From assembly GCA_023014485.1 (NCBI GenBank), contig JAJOZX010001862.1:62001-126000 (forward strand): a DNA stretch of 64,000 nucleotides. The letters run 5' to 3'. Below are positions 44,346 through 55,220 of this stretch, piece by piece (within the stretch, counting starts at the first letter, position 1; each line of letters starts with the position of its first letter). The DNA comes from Bathynomus jamesi (Eukaryota > Arthropoda > Malacostraca > Isopoda > Cirolanidae). Both the position numbers and the translations under genes were made by a program. Below the pieces are notes generated by a model. The model ran no database searches. It saw only the letters and a list, made by a program, of their open reading frames with translations, and had not been told where the DNA came from.

Positions 44346-45649
44346 TTACTTAACCCGAAGAGAAATATATATCTTTTTTTCAACTTTCTACCCGAGGATA
44401 TTTCTTTATCAGATGAAATGCGTTTGACCCATTCGTGGTTGAGGATCAGAGGTGAACCTTCGCAGCGTGATCTTACCGTAAAAACAATTCTTAATGTTCT
44501 CACCTCCCCGTTATTAGAAGCTTCATTCTTCATCGTTGTATTTAATGTTAAATGTACTTTAAATAATAATACTTCTTGAAATAAATTGCACGATTCGTTT
44601 AGTCGTTGATGCGTTTAAGACTGAATGATTTGGTTTATGTTTAAGTGTTTCGTATCTGTTATTTTAGAGAGTTGCTTCGTTATTCTTTAATGCACGTTTC
44701 GGCAATCACTCTATTTCATGTAAACCATTAAAGACAGAAAGATGCGCGGATGGAGATGGTTATCGATATACTCATACGCATCGCGTACACATATGCGTGT
44801 TACTTATACACACATACGTACCTAACTGCTTTAGAACTCGAGGTAACACGCAAACGGAATATGAAAATCGATAAAAAGATAATGATTGCGATCGAAACGA
44901 ATCTTCAAGAAAAATTAATTACTTCCCTTTCTATACAAATGGCCTATACGTACCATTATAACCATCGTACTAAGGCAGTACCTTTATACTAATATACTTA
45001 TCAGTGTCGTCGTATGTTAAGATATTTTTTAGTTTCATTAAATATTCAGAACTTTTTATTACGAGATTACATTATGAAGTAAATACACCATAAATTTTTA
45101 TATTTGAGGCAACTCCTTTTATATTATAAATTCTCTCAAACTAGAAGGAAATTTAACCGGTCATAAAAATAAATAAATGAAGTATCTTTCTTAGGCGTTT
45201 GAAAGGAGTATATCTTCAGAGTTGCAATAACACACAGTAATGTCGACATTTTTATTACTTAATTCCGAGAGATATTTTCGCCTTCTTCGCTTAGTTTTTG
45301 AGGGAGACTGAAGTAAACATGAAAGATAGGTGGAAGCTTATTTTCAGAGATCTTTTCAGCTGATAGAAGCTCTATATTTTCTGTAATGTAGAAGCTTTCT
45401 TGAAAGACTTCTCACTCTGGATGAAAGAAAAAAAGATATATATATATATATGTGGAAGTAAGATGAAAAGTTCAACAACATACGCCCATGTCAGGGTACG
45501 AGCAGCTCGCAGCAACATTGCCAAGCAGACAAGGAGTCAATGTATTAACGAAGCTTCCGTTCGTTGTGCATCACCAGTGAAACACTGAAAGCGACAATGC
45601 TCCGTGTTGTTCCAGTCCAAAGAATATCGTAATTCGTATCCGTTTTTGA
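44346..45649. other. Intergenic, nothing recognised
   Basis: Several 60-80 codon frames without domain or context. No gene supported. Confidence 0.5.
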
Positions 45650-45811
45650 GCAATAGTATTGAGTTAAAATAGCGTAAATAAAGTAAAATTAAAGAAAAGT
45701 AAATAAAAATTAAAGGCGTTTCACGACACTCGACCAAAAAATGTCCTACTTTTTGTTTATAAATTTCCTTAAATTGAAGTAGATTTGCTTATATGCCTTT
45801 CACCTTTACTC
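45650..45811 (+). repeat. Direct repeat, unit 2
   Basis: Second copy of the unit at 44193-44345, same strand, starting about 1.46 kb later. Confidence 0.8.
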
Positions 45812-46129
45812 GTTGAGTTTGTATTGCAGACAGGCACCCCTAGATAGTACAGGCGCATGATTCTTCAGGAGCAACATGTACCGTAAGTTTGTGTTTCCTC
45901 CTCAAGCCAGTACAAATTTATGTATTTTAATGACAATTACATTTATACTACCCAGGCTTACTCAACACAAACTAGAGTAAACACCACAAGTATTTGCACT
46001 CGCAAACTTTCCGTCCACAGGCTTGTATTTTTACTTATTCTTATTCCGTTTACTTTATTGTCGTTTTCTCCTTCATTAAATCTGGCTATTCAAAAATCCT
46101 AATTTTATAATTATGTCCCCAGGGTCATA

Positions 46130-46600
46130 TTGGATTGCATTCGTCCGTCCGTCCGTCTGTTCGACACGCTTTCGTGCCCGGGTTATAACTTTTGAACCGC
46201 TGAACATGAGTTGATGAAACTTGACATACGCATGCATCATCGCATGCCGAAGCGTCATGGGCAGAAATCAGGTTCCTGCCTCAAAAGTCAAGGTCACAAA
46301 TTGAGGTCAAAGGTCAAATGGAGGTCCACTCAAATAAATTGATGAAACATCACACAAATATGAACCACTACAAGACAATATGTTTTGAGCAAGACTCGGG
46401 TCCCTGCATTAAACATCAGGGTCATAAATAGAGGTCATTGGTCAAAGGGAGGGACGCCATAATTTTTTAACTATTCATCATAAATTGATGAAACCACATT
46501 GACTCAGGTTCTTGCAACAAAGGTCAAGGTCAAAAATAGAGGGCACATTGATGTCGTTCCGACATAGTTCTTGTTTACGTTGTTGTCATTTAATTTGAAC
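46130..46600 (+). repeat. Repeat with GTCCGTCC start and AGGTCA half-sites
   Basis: CGTCCGTCCGTCCGTC at 46141-46156, then imperfectly repeated modules of the type CAGGTTCCTGC...AAGTCAAGGTCA...TTGATGAAAC (about 46270, 46390, 46505). AGGTCA is present many times. Sequences of this style occur widely in invertebrate genomes, but I cannot name the element. No ORF. Confidence 0.6.
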
Positions 46601-46639
46601 TCAGTTAATCTAGTTTATTCTAATTAGAGGTAGTAACTG

Positions 46640-46691
<52 letters not shown>
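46640..46691. repeat. (AT)n microsatellite
   Basis: An AT tract of about 50 bases, followed by a 25-base T run (46711-46734). Confidence 0.95.
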
Positions 46692-46695
<4 letters not shown>

Positions 46696-46789
46696 TACTT
46701 TGGTTGGCTGATTTTTTTTTTTTTTTTTTTTTTTAAGAAATGTTTAGGGTCGACTTGTGTTTGCCCTGTGCAGCATCTCGCCTTATTTG

Positions 46790-46917
46790 GGGGGGGTTTC
46801 ATAGTATCCATTTATCTACCAACCAAAGGAAGGATGAAAGATGGGAAAGCTGCACCCGTCTGCCCGCGACGAGAATCGACCATACCCGATTGATTCGTAG
46901 TGAGCTATGCTAACCAC
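46790..46917 (-). mobile_element. tRNA-derived SINE (second family)
   Basis: Matches 60205-60340: CATTTATCTACCAACCA, GGAAGGATGAAAGATGGG, GATTCGTAGTGAGCTATGCTAACCAC. On the minus strand the head is a degraded tRNA A-box (GTGGTTAGCATAGCTCAC). Confidence 0.7.
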
Positions 46918-49072
46918 AGAATATATATTGTGGTGCAACTACTGTTTGATTGCACCTACTGCACGGGTTCATTTCCTCAAGATGGCCGGATACACACGGC
47001 TGGCATTTAATTTATGCGCACCATTTTCTGTAGTTTACTTGAGGCCCCTTTTAATTGCCCAACGTTATCATACCCTCAGTTTACAGGAGAGGCTTGCAAG
47101 GCAGTATAGAAAAATAAAACTTCACAGACAGTTGTCTGTTATTTCCGAATTCGTTTTCACATACGTACTTGTAAATTTAGTTCATTAATAAAATAATTTA
47201 ACTTCCGAACAATTCTTTGAAAGCAATTGGATTCAGTCTCAAATGGGTTATACAGAGGGGATTTTTAAATGTGACTTAAGATATAAAACTGATTTAGGAC
47301 AAGCATTAAACTATTAAAATTTATTTCAAATAAAAATTATCTCAGAAGTTCCGCAGATTTTTTCGAGAAATAAGTTCATCAAACTTTTTATTTTAACACT
47401 AACTTTATAGTTATTCGCAGAACTGCAACAGGGTCACTTAGCCTCGAGGGGCAAGAACTATAACTTAGTTTTGGAACCGCAATAGAGACACTTACCCAAG
47501 AGGGATAAAAACTATAAGGTCATGAACTAATTTCAAATTTAATTTCCTCCAGAATCATTTAGACTCTACGTAATTATATTAAAATTGCTGATTAGACCCG
47601 ACTTTAATTGATCTACAAGCCTCTTACAAAATTTGTTGAACCCAACAAATTAGATAACTGGACAACAAAGTTCATGACGTCATTCGTTCAAGTTTTTATC
47701 CATGCCCTATGAAAAGAGTAGTTTCCCCTTTTGCCTCACTGGGTGTTGCAGAAAACATTGCTTTTTGATTGGCCATTAATATCTGCTACGAAGAAAATTC
47801 CGTTTTTTCTCTTAAAATTAACGGCAATAATATACGGAAAAGGACCGTTTTGGGTTCAGATAATCGACTATACTTTTAAAGACCAGTTTTTGACGATGAT
47901 TCCAAATATGAGTCGTTTCTTGTGCAAATGCTGTTTTTTAGTTACTGTATGTCCTGTACATATTTTTGCCAATGACCTGACAGTATTTAATCACGTGACG
48001 AGAAACCGAACACACTACAAAATATTAACCAATCACTGTCATTCTTTCTTCCTTTGTGGGTGCTGGAGACGCTGTTAGGTTAGGTTAGGTTTTTATACGT
48101 GTTTTAACCCCCACATTTTCCCTCTTCTTCAAAGCCCTGCCTACTTTTGTTGGGAGTTCAGTATTCTACGGGAAAGAAGGGGTAACTCCAGAAAAACACA
48201 TTTGCGCAGGAAATGAATATCACCATTGAAAAGAGGCGAAAAAAAAAACATCTAGAAAAGCAGGGATTTGTGTCTGAACCCAGGAGCGGTCCTTTTCTGT
48301 ATAATTACCAAATTAACTTCCTTTCTCAACCCTCAACCTCGTACTTTCATATAGACGGAACGAAATTCCAAATCTGCTTAGAAAATTACAAAAATACTGT
48401 AAATTCCAACTGACCTTGTGGTCTAACGGTATTTTATTTTAAGAAGCGAGTTCGAGAAATAAGACCAAACTTCATGAACCATTTTTATCGTTCAACTTGA
48501 ATTATAAAAAAAAAAGACAGAATTTAACTCTTCCGAGTCTTCTTCAGTTTTAAAAATTTCAAAACAACGAAACAGAGAAAAATTCAAAATGAAATTTGAA
48601 CCTGAAGTTTTTAGACCACAAAGAAACCTCACACTTGAAATACTTTTAAAATCAACCTAACAAAATAAACGTACCATTTTTTACAATAGAGAGAAATTAA
48701 CCCTCAACCACTATCTTAATTTCTTGGTCACACACAATTTAAATGAGTGGGGTCCTTCCCGACGCCGCGATAGTGGTTAAGGGTTAAGATCGAAATTCCT
48801 TTACGAGTGTTTGCCTTTTCGAGGTATTTTTAGTTTTCTATTAGGATCGAACATAGAAATCTGTCAATTTTAACACGCGTTTTTAACCGCGTTTCAAACG
48901 ATACTTTTTCTCAACGTCACTCTAAAAAAGGTCGATTCTTAACTTTAAAACGACTTAATTATCACAAAAATTAAACATTTTAAAATAATTTTTTTAATCT
49001 ATATTTTGATGTTATGATTTGTACCCATTATTCTCATACGCAATTACATACACATATTTGTTGGTGACGGCA

Positions 49073-49075
<3 letters not shown>
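46918..49075. other. Intergenic, no gene supported
   Basis: Imperfect 50-base duplication at about 47417-47510 (ACTGCAACAGGGTCACTTA / ACCGCAATAGAGACACTTA). Three TTAGG units at 48074-48089. A 115-codon frame at 47731-48078 has no recognisable domain. Confidence 0.5.

Positions 49076-49131
<56 letters not shown>
49076..49131. repeat. (AT)n microsatellite
   Basis: An AT tract of about 55 bases. Confidence 0.95.
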
Positions 49132-49134
<3 letters not shown>

Positions 49135-49211
49135 TTTTATGCAAACCTACAAGAAAAAAAGAAAAGCGATTTTAAAGCCTTTTAAATGTATGACAGGTTG
49201 TGTTAACTTCG

Positions 49212-49284
49212 TATCTCGTCGTAGTATAGTGGTAAGTGCCTTCACCTTCCATCCAAGAAGTTGCGAGTTCGAATCCTAGTGTGG
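49212..49284 (+). ncRNA. tRNA-like sequence (relic or SINE head)
   Basis: TAGTATAGTGGTAAGTGCC fits an A-box and GAGTTCGAATCC a B-box at normal spacing. The acceptor stem pairs only at its first four positions, and the anticodon stem is poor. I read it as a tRNA pseudogene or SINE head. No body match to the other SINEs is seen. Confidence 0.45.
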
Positions 49285-49990
49285 ACGGGTTTATTTTTAT
49301 CATGAAATGGTTAACTCAGGTTAACCTAACCTAACGAAAGCACTGGGTGTGTAAAAGCCTGAGATAGCCTGAAGCTGGAGTTACTTGATTTCGAGGTTTT
49401 GAATAAAAATCCTAACGAGAGTGAAATTCGAAAAATTAATCATTGTATACAGTGAAAAAAAAATCTCTCTCAATTTTTTGAAAGACCTCCCCACCCCTCA
49501 TCAAACGAAAGTGATTAGAAATTTGAAAATACTCGTATAACAAATATGACTTGCATGTTGGAGCTACTGGGTAAAAGACGGGCGAAAATTTACACACGTT
49601 TGAGCTACTTGGGCATTTAGAACTAATATATATATACTGTATATATATATATAAAGTAAAGTTTTCTCGTACGTAGTCGTACGTATTAATAGTCTTTGCA
49701 GTTTAGTAGGATTAATAACAAACAATGGTATTTGTGTGAATTTCACTAAAATGTACTAAAACTAAAAATGCTAAATAAATTACAAAGAGGGAGACGCAGA
49801 TTTTATATTTTAAATGAATATTCGTATTAATAATATGTTATGATCTTATTATCTTCTCAGAAAATGGTAAAAAGTATTAGATTTAACAATGTACTTCGTT
49901 AACAGCTAAGATTGTTATTAAGCACACCAACATGAATAATTTCAAGCCCCAACAGGACAGGTTTTTGTGCAAAGGCCCTGACCAGCCATG
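49285..49990. other. Intergenic, nothing recognised
   Basis: CCTAACCTAA at 49323 is a minimal telomere-like match. No gene. Confidence 0.5.
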
Positions 49991-50102
49991 AGTAGCTAAT
50001 GTTATAATGTTTCAGACCAACAAAGACCCTAGGATCCACTCATGGCTGGTCTACGTAACTGTGTTCGTAATTGTGAATGTCCTCCGTGGTGGCGGAGGGG
50101 AC

Positions 50103-50965
50103 CTACAATTTTACGTGGGTTCCGAACCGCAAAGCCTTAATTTTACTACCTTGAACTATACCCAATCTATCAACATATGCGTCTAATCGATTTTTAAACA
50201 TGTTTATAGACGTGCTACTAATTACTTCTACCGGCAAACCGGCAAAGTTTTTGGCAACTGCTGTCTCGAATCTTCTACTAGTCAGCTTACATCCGTTATT
50301 TCTAGTCCTACTATGTTGTGCTATTTCGAAAAAACACACTCTATTTACATTATCGAACCCATTCATAATTTTAAAAACCTGGGTTAGATTACCCCTCAGC
50401 CTCTAGTCTCGATTGTAGTAGTTTTAATTCCTTAAGCCTATCCTCGTACGACTTTGACCTAAGCGACGGAATCATCTTTGTTGCTCGTCTTTGAACTCTC
50501 TCGATTTTGTCTATATCTTTTCGCATATGCGGATTCCAAAATTGGACCGCGTACTCCAAATGGGGTCTAACTAATGATTTATAAAGAGGAACTATAATAT
50601 CGCGCGATTTGTACTAAAAATTCCGAGCTATAAAACCTAACACTGTTCGCTTTATTGACCGCTGCTGTACTTTGTTTCGCTACTTTTAAATCACCAGTGA
50701 CTATAACTCCTAAGTCTTTTTCCTGCTCTACGCTTGTTAAATCTTTCCCTGACATACTATATGCAAAATTGCCGTTACGCGAACCTATATGCACAATTTT
50801 GCACTTATCAACGTTAAATCTCATTTGCCATGTGAGTGACCAATCAACGATTTTATTCAGATCTTCCTGGATTTTACCTCTATCTTCGTCATTAATCGCC
50901 CTACCACCCAGCTTCGTGTCATCTGCAAACTTTGAAACTGTACTGACTAGGCCGACATCTAAATC

Positions 50966-51014
<49 letters not shown>

Positions 51015-51640
51015 AAAAAGCAAGGGGCCCAATACAGAACCCTGAGGAACGCCACTCGCTACTTTAGCCCAAGACGACTCTGCTCAATCAACGACCACCC
51101 TCTGTTTCCTACCTCGCAACCACTCTTCTATCCAATTTATTACTAAACCCATGATTCCATGAGCCTTAGTTTTTTCAATGAGTCTTTTGTGCGGTACGGT
51201 GTCAAACGCTTTTTGAAAATCTAAATACACTACATCAACCGCCCGATGACTATCGTAAACGTCAACCACGCTTTGAAAAACTTCTAAAAGATTAGTTAAG
51301 CAAGATTTGTTTCGCCTAAAACCGTGCTGCGTATTTCTAACTAAGTTATGCAATTATATGTGTTCGACTATACGATCCCTAATTATTGATTCCAGTAGCT
51401 TACCTACAACAGACGTTAAACTGATTGGCCTATAATTTCCCGCCGCACCTTTATCGCCTTTCTTAAAGATAGGTGTTACATTTGCTAACTTGAAATTATC
51501 TGGTACGCAGCCCTCAGAAATAGACGCATTAACAATCTTTGTTAGCGGCACAACAATGCTATCTTTTAATTCTTTTAGTTGTATGGGATATATGGAATCC
51601 GGCCCCGGTGATTTACGCATTTTCATTTTATCATTTTAGC
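50103..51640 (-). pseudogene. CR1-like reverse transcriptase, broken
   Basis: Motifs in order: KSPGPDSIYPIQLKEL, NYRPISLTSVVGKLLE, NTQHGFRRNKSCLTNLLE, VYLDFQKAFDTVPHKRL (catalytic motif A), then SKFADDTKLGG (FADD, motif C), WQMRFNVDKCKIVHIG and EKDLGVIVTGDL. The thumb/C-terminus ends with SSTSINMFKNRLDAY. Breaks: frameshifts near 51354 and 51084, an expanded (TA)n inside the sequence between motifs (50969-51012), a shift near 50600, and a short deletion before GLPVEV. Copy B (60655-62350) has different lesions. Confidence 0.85.
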
Positions 51641-51725
51641 GCATTACCTCCCATTCACTAACCACAATATTATCCAAAATATTACCATTATCAAAAAGTA
51701 TTATGTCTGACTGTAGGGATATTCG

Positions 51726-52208
51726 TTACATCTTCTCTAGTAAAACTGACGTAAAAAATTCGTTTAGCAAGGTAGCAATTTCCTTGTTTTCAGATACTAG
51801 ATCTCCGATAACACTTTTCAACGGCCCCAAGACACTTTTTACTGGATTTCTATTGTTGACGTATTGAAAGAATCGCTTGTGGTTTTCTTTACCGTCACGA
51901 GCTATGGAGATTTCAAATTCGCGCTTGAACTTTATTATTACACTTTTCGCTTCACGCCTTAGAGATATGTAGTTGTTTCGTAACCACAAATTATCCTCCA
52001 CCCTTGCACCTGCACCAGGGTAGCAGTAACGGCGCCTCCGACGAGGGTTTCTCCCACAGAATTCCTCGAGCTGCCCTCGAACGATGGAATCGCCAACGAG
52101 TCGTATTTCCGGTTCATCAGCATTTACGAAACCTAAAACAGGAAACTTATTGTTTGTTATTACTGGTAGACAAGTCTTAGGTTTTCTCAATGGGGCTCCA
52201 TTACGCAC
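51726..52208 (-). pseudogene. LINE ORF1 esterase remnant fused to ORF2 linker
   Basis: 160 codons. Residues 35-70 contain RLVGDSIVRGQLEEFCG, with GDS as the nucleophile motif of SGNH/GDSL-type esterases found in CR1 ORF1 proteins, then CYPGAGARVED. From residue 73 the sequence is that preceding the RT domain (NHKRFFQYVNNRN, LLNEFFTSVL). ORF1's end and the whole endonuclease are absent. An internal deletion with its junction near 51992 kept the frame open. Confidence 0.75.
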
Positions 52209-52257
52209 TCGAACGAAGGGTTGGGAACTAGGGGAGAGAGGGGGCTATTAGTACTAT

Positions 52258-52509
52258 TTATATATTAGTAGAAACTGAGGCAGGAGGGGTCGTAACTGGA
52301 ATCTCAAGGGGTTCTAATTTTGCCGTCAGGAGCATCACGCTTTCTTCAAACCTCACTCTGGCCTCCCTCTCACGTTCTAACTCGTTCCTCAGCACTTCCA
52401 TGCTTGAGCACCACCTGCAAACTATATGTTCATTATTATTAGCCATTGTAAACGCGTAAGCGGCAAATTTCTCTTCACAGCGACTGCAAGTACTTGACGG
52501 GGATGCCAT
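52258..52509 (-). CDS. LINE ORF1 N-terminal fragment: Cys motif and coiled coil
   Basis: 83 codons from ATG 52509. TCSRCEEKFA and VCRWCSS give two C-x2-C pairs, a likely zinc finger. LRNELEREREARVRFEES is a predicted coiled coil. This is the usual start of CR1-type ORF1 proteins, which bind element RNA. The frame stops at 52258, before the esterase part, so the protein would be truncated. Confidence 0.55.
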   Translation of the reverse strand: MASPSSTCSRCEEKFAAYAFTMANNNEHIVCRWCSSMEVLRNELEREREARVRFEESVMLLTAKLEPLEIPVTTPPASVSTNI

Positions 52510-52732
52510 GCTCTTAATTAGTTAAAAAACAAAAAACGACTTTTGGAAATTAATAAATTACAACGTAGGTCTACCGCTTGCTTATTGTGCCGTCACCTGC
52601 GCAAACCCGCAAAAATGTCCTTGAAACGCAGAAACATGTTCTTGTAACACACGATTCTCTACTCCAACAATTCCCGCAATGAGTCGGGATGCTGTAGTTC
52701 GAAGCCGTCATAAGGTATCATAAAGTATATAC

Positions 52733-53510
52733 ACAGGGTGTCCCATAAGTCCGGCATCATAGGAAAAATAATAAAAAAAGGCAAAACAAAAGCTTTTATT
52801 TACAGAACATGCTCAATATGTCCACCATTGTTTTCAATACACAAATTCAGACGTGATACCCAGTTAGCAAGCACACGGTGAATGATGTCAGGAGTAATGG
52901 TGTTACATGCCCCAATAATGCGCTGCCGCAAATGTTCAACACTTCTAATTTTCTGTGCGTATACCAGCGCTTTCAAGTGGCCCCAGAGATAAAAATCTAG
53001 TGGCGTGAGATCCGGGCTTCTAGCTGGCCATTCCACAGGCCCTCGACGTCCTATGCAATGACCAGGGAATTGTTGGCACAGGTATTCCCTTACTTGGGTG
53101 CTGTAATGTGCGGGAGCGCCGTCTTGCTGGAACCATGTTGGGAAATTTCCTTCTTCGTTCAAGACACTGGGAAATGCTTCTTCCTTGAGCATACGTAGGT
53201 AGGTGCCTCCAGTGACATGTTCATCGAAAAAGGGGGGGCCTATGATGCGATCCTTCCAAATGCCACACCATACCATCACCCGAGATGCACCTTGTTCCTT
53301 TGAAGAGGTATACCAGTGAGGGTTGTTTTGAGACCAGTAGCGGGTGTTCTGTCGATTTACCTCACCACTTCCATAAAAAACAGCCTCGTCACTGAACAGA
53401 ATGGTGGACGGAAATTGGCATCCCGAGCATAAGAAAAATATGAATTATGGTTTGTAGAAATAGAAAAATATGAATTTCTCCTATGATGCCGGACTTATGG
53501 GACACCCTGT
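52733..53510 (-). mobile_element. DD41D mariner-like element, 5'-deleted
   Basis: CAGGGTGTCCCATAAGTCC and GGACTTATGGGACACCCTG are inverted ends of about 34 bases (through CGGCATCATAGGA). Only the catalytic part of the gene remains. The right end is joined directly to codons just before the first catalytic Asp. Confidence 0.85.
52800..53411 (-). pseudogene. DD41D mariner-like transposase, catalytic part
   Basis: Open on the minus strand from about 53411 to 52800. ILFSDEAVFYGSGEV gives the first Asp, WFQQDGAPAHYSTQV the second, RSPDLTPLDFYLWGHLK the third. Forty-one residues separate QQD from PLD. All three catalytic residues are present and the frame is uninterrupted. The whole DNA-binding half is missing, and an ATG occurs only at 53279, after the first Asp. 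Compare the DNA-binding-only frame at 20514-20969. Confidence 0.85.
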
Positions 53511-53536
53511 ATATATATGTATATGTGTGTGTAATA

Positions 53537-53648
53537 CAGGTTGCCATAAAGTCTGGGAACTAAGACATTTTTCTCAGAACTATAGGTTATCTGCATCGGA
53601 GAAAAATTATCTTAATATTTCCTGTTTCCAGACTTTATGGCCACCCTG
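53537..53648. mobile_element. Mariner-type MITE, 112 bp
   Basis: CAGGTTGCCATAAAGTCTGG and inverted CCAGACTTTATGGCCACCCTG, flanked by TA. No coding. Confidence 0.8.
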
Positions 53649-53650
53649 TA

Positions 53651-54578
53651 CATACATACTGTATATATTATTTTAAATTCGCCAAGGAGACTATAGTGTG
53701 CACTCCCCCACATCTTATACCTGTATTGGGGGAAATAACAGGAACAATACGTCAAGGCTTTGGTCCTGGGCAGCTGAATTCCAGACTGATGATGTAAACT
53801 TATTATGAAAGGAATCCGCTTTATTTGGAAATACTGTTCTAGTTGGTAATAAATTTAAGCCTTATTTAACGTCGTCATTTTTCATCTCTGAAACCATTAC
53901 ACGCTTTGATGTTCCATCCCGATTGTCGTTGTGTCGGAAGTAGTTCTCAGAGTATGTTTAATTCCATCGTTACGAGTTTGTAGGAAATTGCCGTTTCTTG
54001 GCGTTTGAGTTCGTAGAACGAGTTAAGAATAGCCAATTCACCTAATAATTATTCGGTACGAAGTACGACATGATTTTATTATAAATTAGAATATATTCTC
54101 GATGATAACTTCACTTCGTTTCCAATACCTTAATATTCTTTCGCGGATAAACTGATCCGTCGATTAAGCGTGTTAAATTTCAACGTCTGAAGTTAATTAT
54201 TGCCTGGTTTATTAGTACCTAATTAATTCTTAGAGAATCTGCGTGTCGGGAAATCGTATAATTAATATAGACCGCGCGAGAATCCTTGGAATAAAGATTT
54301 TTCCATAAATTTGCTGAACTGGTTTATAATGTGTTCACTCGAAGAAATTCCGTGCAGAGACGCGGACGTATGGGGCTGATTTCAAAATGAACCAGGAACT
54401 GCAGCCATTGTGTTAAATCAAGCAGAAAAACTTGTTCTCCCTAAACCCCAAATAATAGCATCTATTGCACTTTGTGTTCTGTAATCTCACCCGAGGTATG
54501 TTGTTAAACACACTACTAATCATTCATGCTTCATTTTACGATCTTAGTCATTTAACTTTAGAAAAAAAAAATTGCTGT
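53651..54578. other. AT-rich intergenic DNA
   Basis: Nothing recognised. CTGT at 54575-54578 is the left target duplication of the LTR element. Confidence 0.5.
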
Positions 54579-55042
54579 TGTAGTGAACTCTTATTTTAGT
54601 TTAAAGATAAATGTTAATTTTACCGTCTTGAATTTCGGAATAGCTATAAATTCATTTTAAATTAGTTACCCATCATAATTCAATTGTAAACCACATTAAT
54701 ACTAATTTTATGTATATTGTATTATTTTATTGTATGTAAACATAATTAATTATATATCACAATTGTCAGTTAATTATTTATATTCAAATAATTATTTTAA
54801 TCTAATACCATGTCCATTTTTACAAATAAATAATAGAAATCCAAGGGTTATATTTTCCACCTTTGGTACTGTCGCAGTTTCGCCTAACGGACTCAATACG
54901 GCTAGTGAGATAATCACTGGTTGGCACTTAACTAGCGGCAGTGCTTATGGCTACATCATCCAGGTTAACCTATACCGGATAGATGCGCTACGGTCCCAAG
55001 CCGTAGCTTGCCTAGGCCCAACGACGACGACGTAAACCAACA
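54579..55042 (+). repeat. 5' LTR
   Basis: AT-rich first half and GC-richer second half. It contains an open stretch of about 70 codons that recurs in the 3' LTR only because the LTRs are copies. Confidence 0.95.
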
Positions 55043-55060
55043 ATTGGTGACTCCGGAGTT
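55043..55060 (+). promoter_or_regulatory. Primer-binding site
   Basis: TGGTGACTCCGGAG from 55045. The first nine bases fit the 3' end of tRNA-Trp (complement TGGTGACCCCG). Confidence 0.6.
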
Positions 55061-55081
55061 GGATTCCCCCTTTTACCCGAA

Positions 55082-55220
55082 CGACTAGGATTAGACTGTA
55101 ACGTCGTTCGTGCCCATCACCCCCTTCACCCGAGCGACTAGGACCAGACTGTAACGTCGTTCGTGCCCATCACCCCCTTCACCCGAGCGACTAGGATCAG
55201 ACTGTAATGTCGCTCGTGCC
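55082..55220 (+). repeat. 53-bp tandem repeat in the gypsy leader
   Basis: CGACTAGGA at 55082, 55135 and 55188 starts three units of 53 bases, with the last incomplete. Each unit holds AGACTGTAACGTCG, TCGTGCCCATCACC and CTTCACCCGAG. Confidence 0.9.

Larger units (their letters stand above)
49993..52512 (-). mobile_element. CR1-like LINE, copy A
   Basis: Read on the minus strand: zinc-finger/coiled-coil start (52509), esterase-like remnant, internal deletion, RT (51640-50370), C-terminus (50366-50103), 3' UTR with a CCTCCGCCACCACGGAGG stem and a tail of CATTATAA units ending near 49993. The 8-mer tail and the overall domain order fit the CR1/jockey group. The 3' UTR recurs at 12161, 25262, 29635 and 62210. 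Confidence 0.85.

Noticed and set aside
47731..48078. A 115-codon frame as a gene
   Set aside because: No domain, no homologous second copy in the window, and low-complexity surroundings.
49212..49284. A functional tRNA gene
   Set aside because: A- and B-boxes are present, but acceptor and anticodon stems pair poorly; kept only as a tRNA-like relic.
54730..55035. A protein encoded within the LTR (also 59364-59588)
   Set aside because: Identity between the two LTRs follows from retrotransposition and is no evidence for selection on a protein.
55082..55220. CRISPR-like array
   Set aside because: The repeats are contiguous 53-base units without spacers, inside a retrotransposon of a eukaryote.
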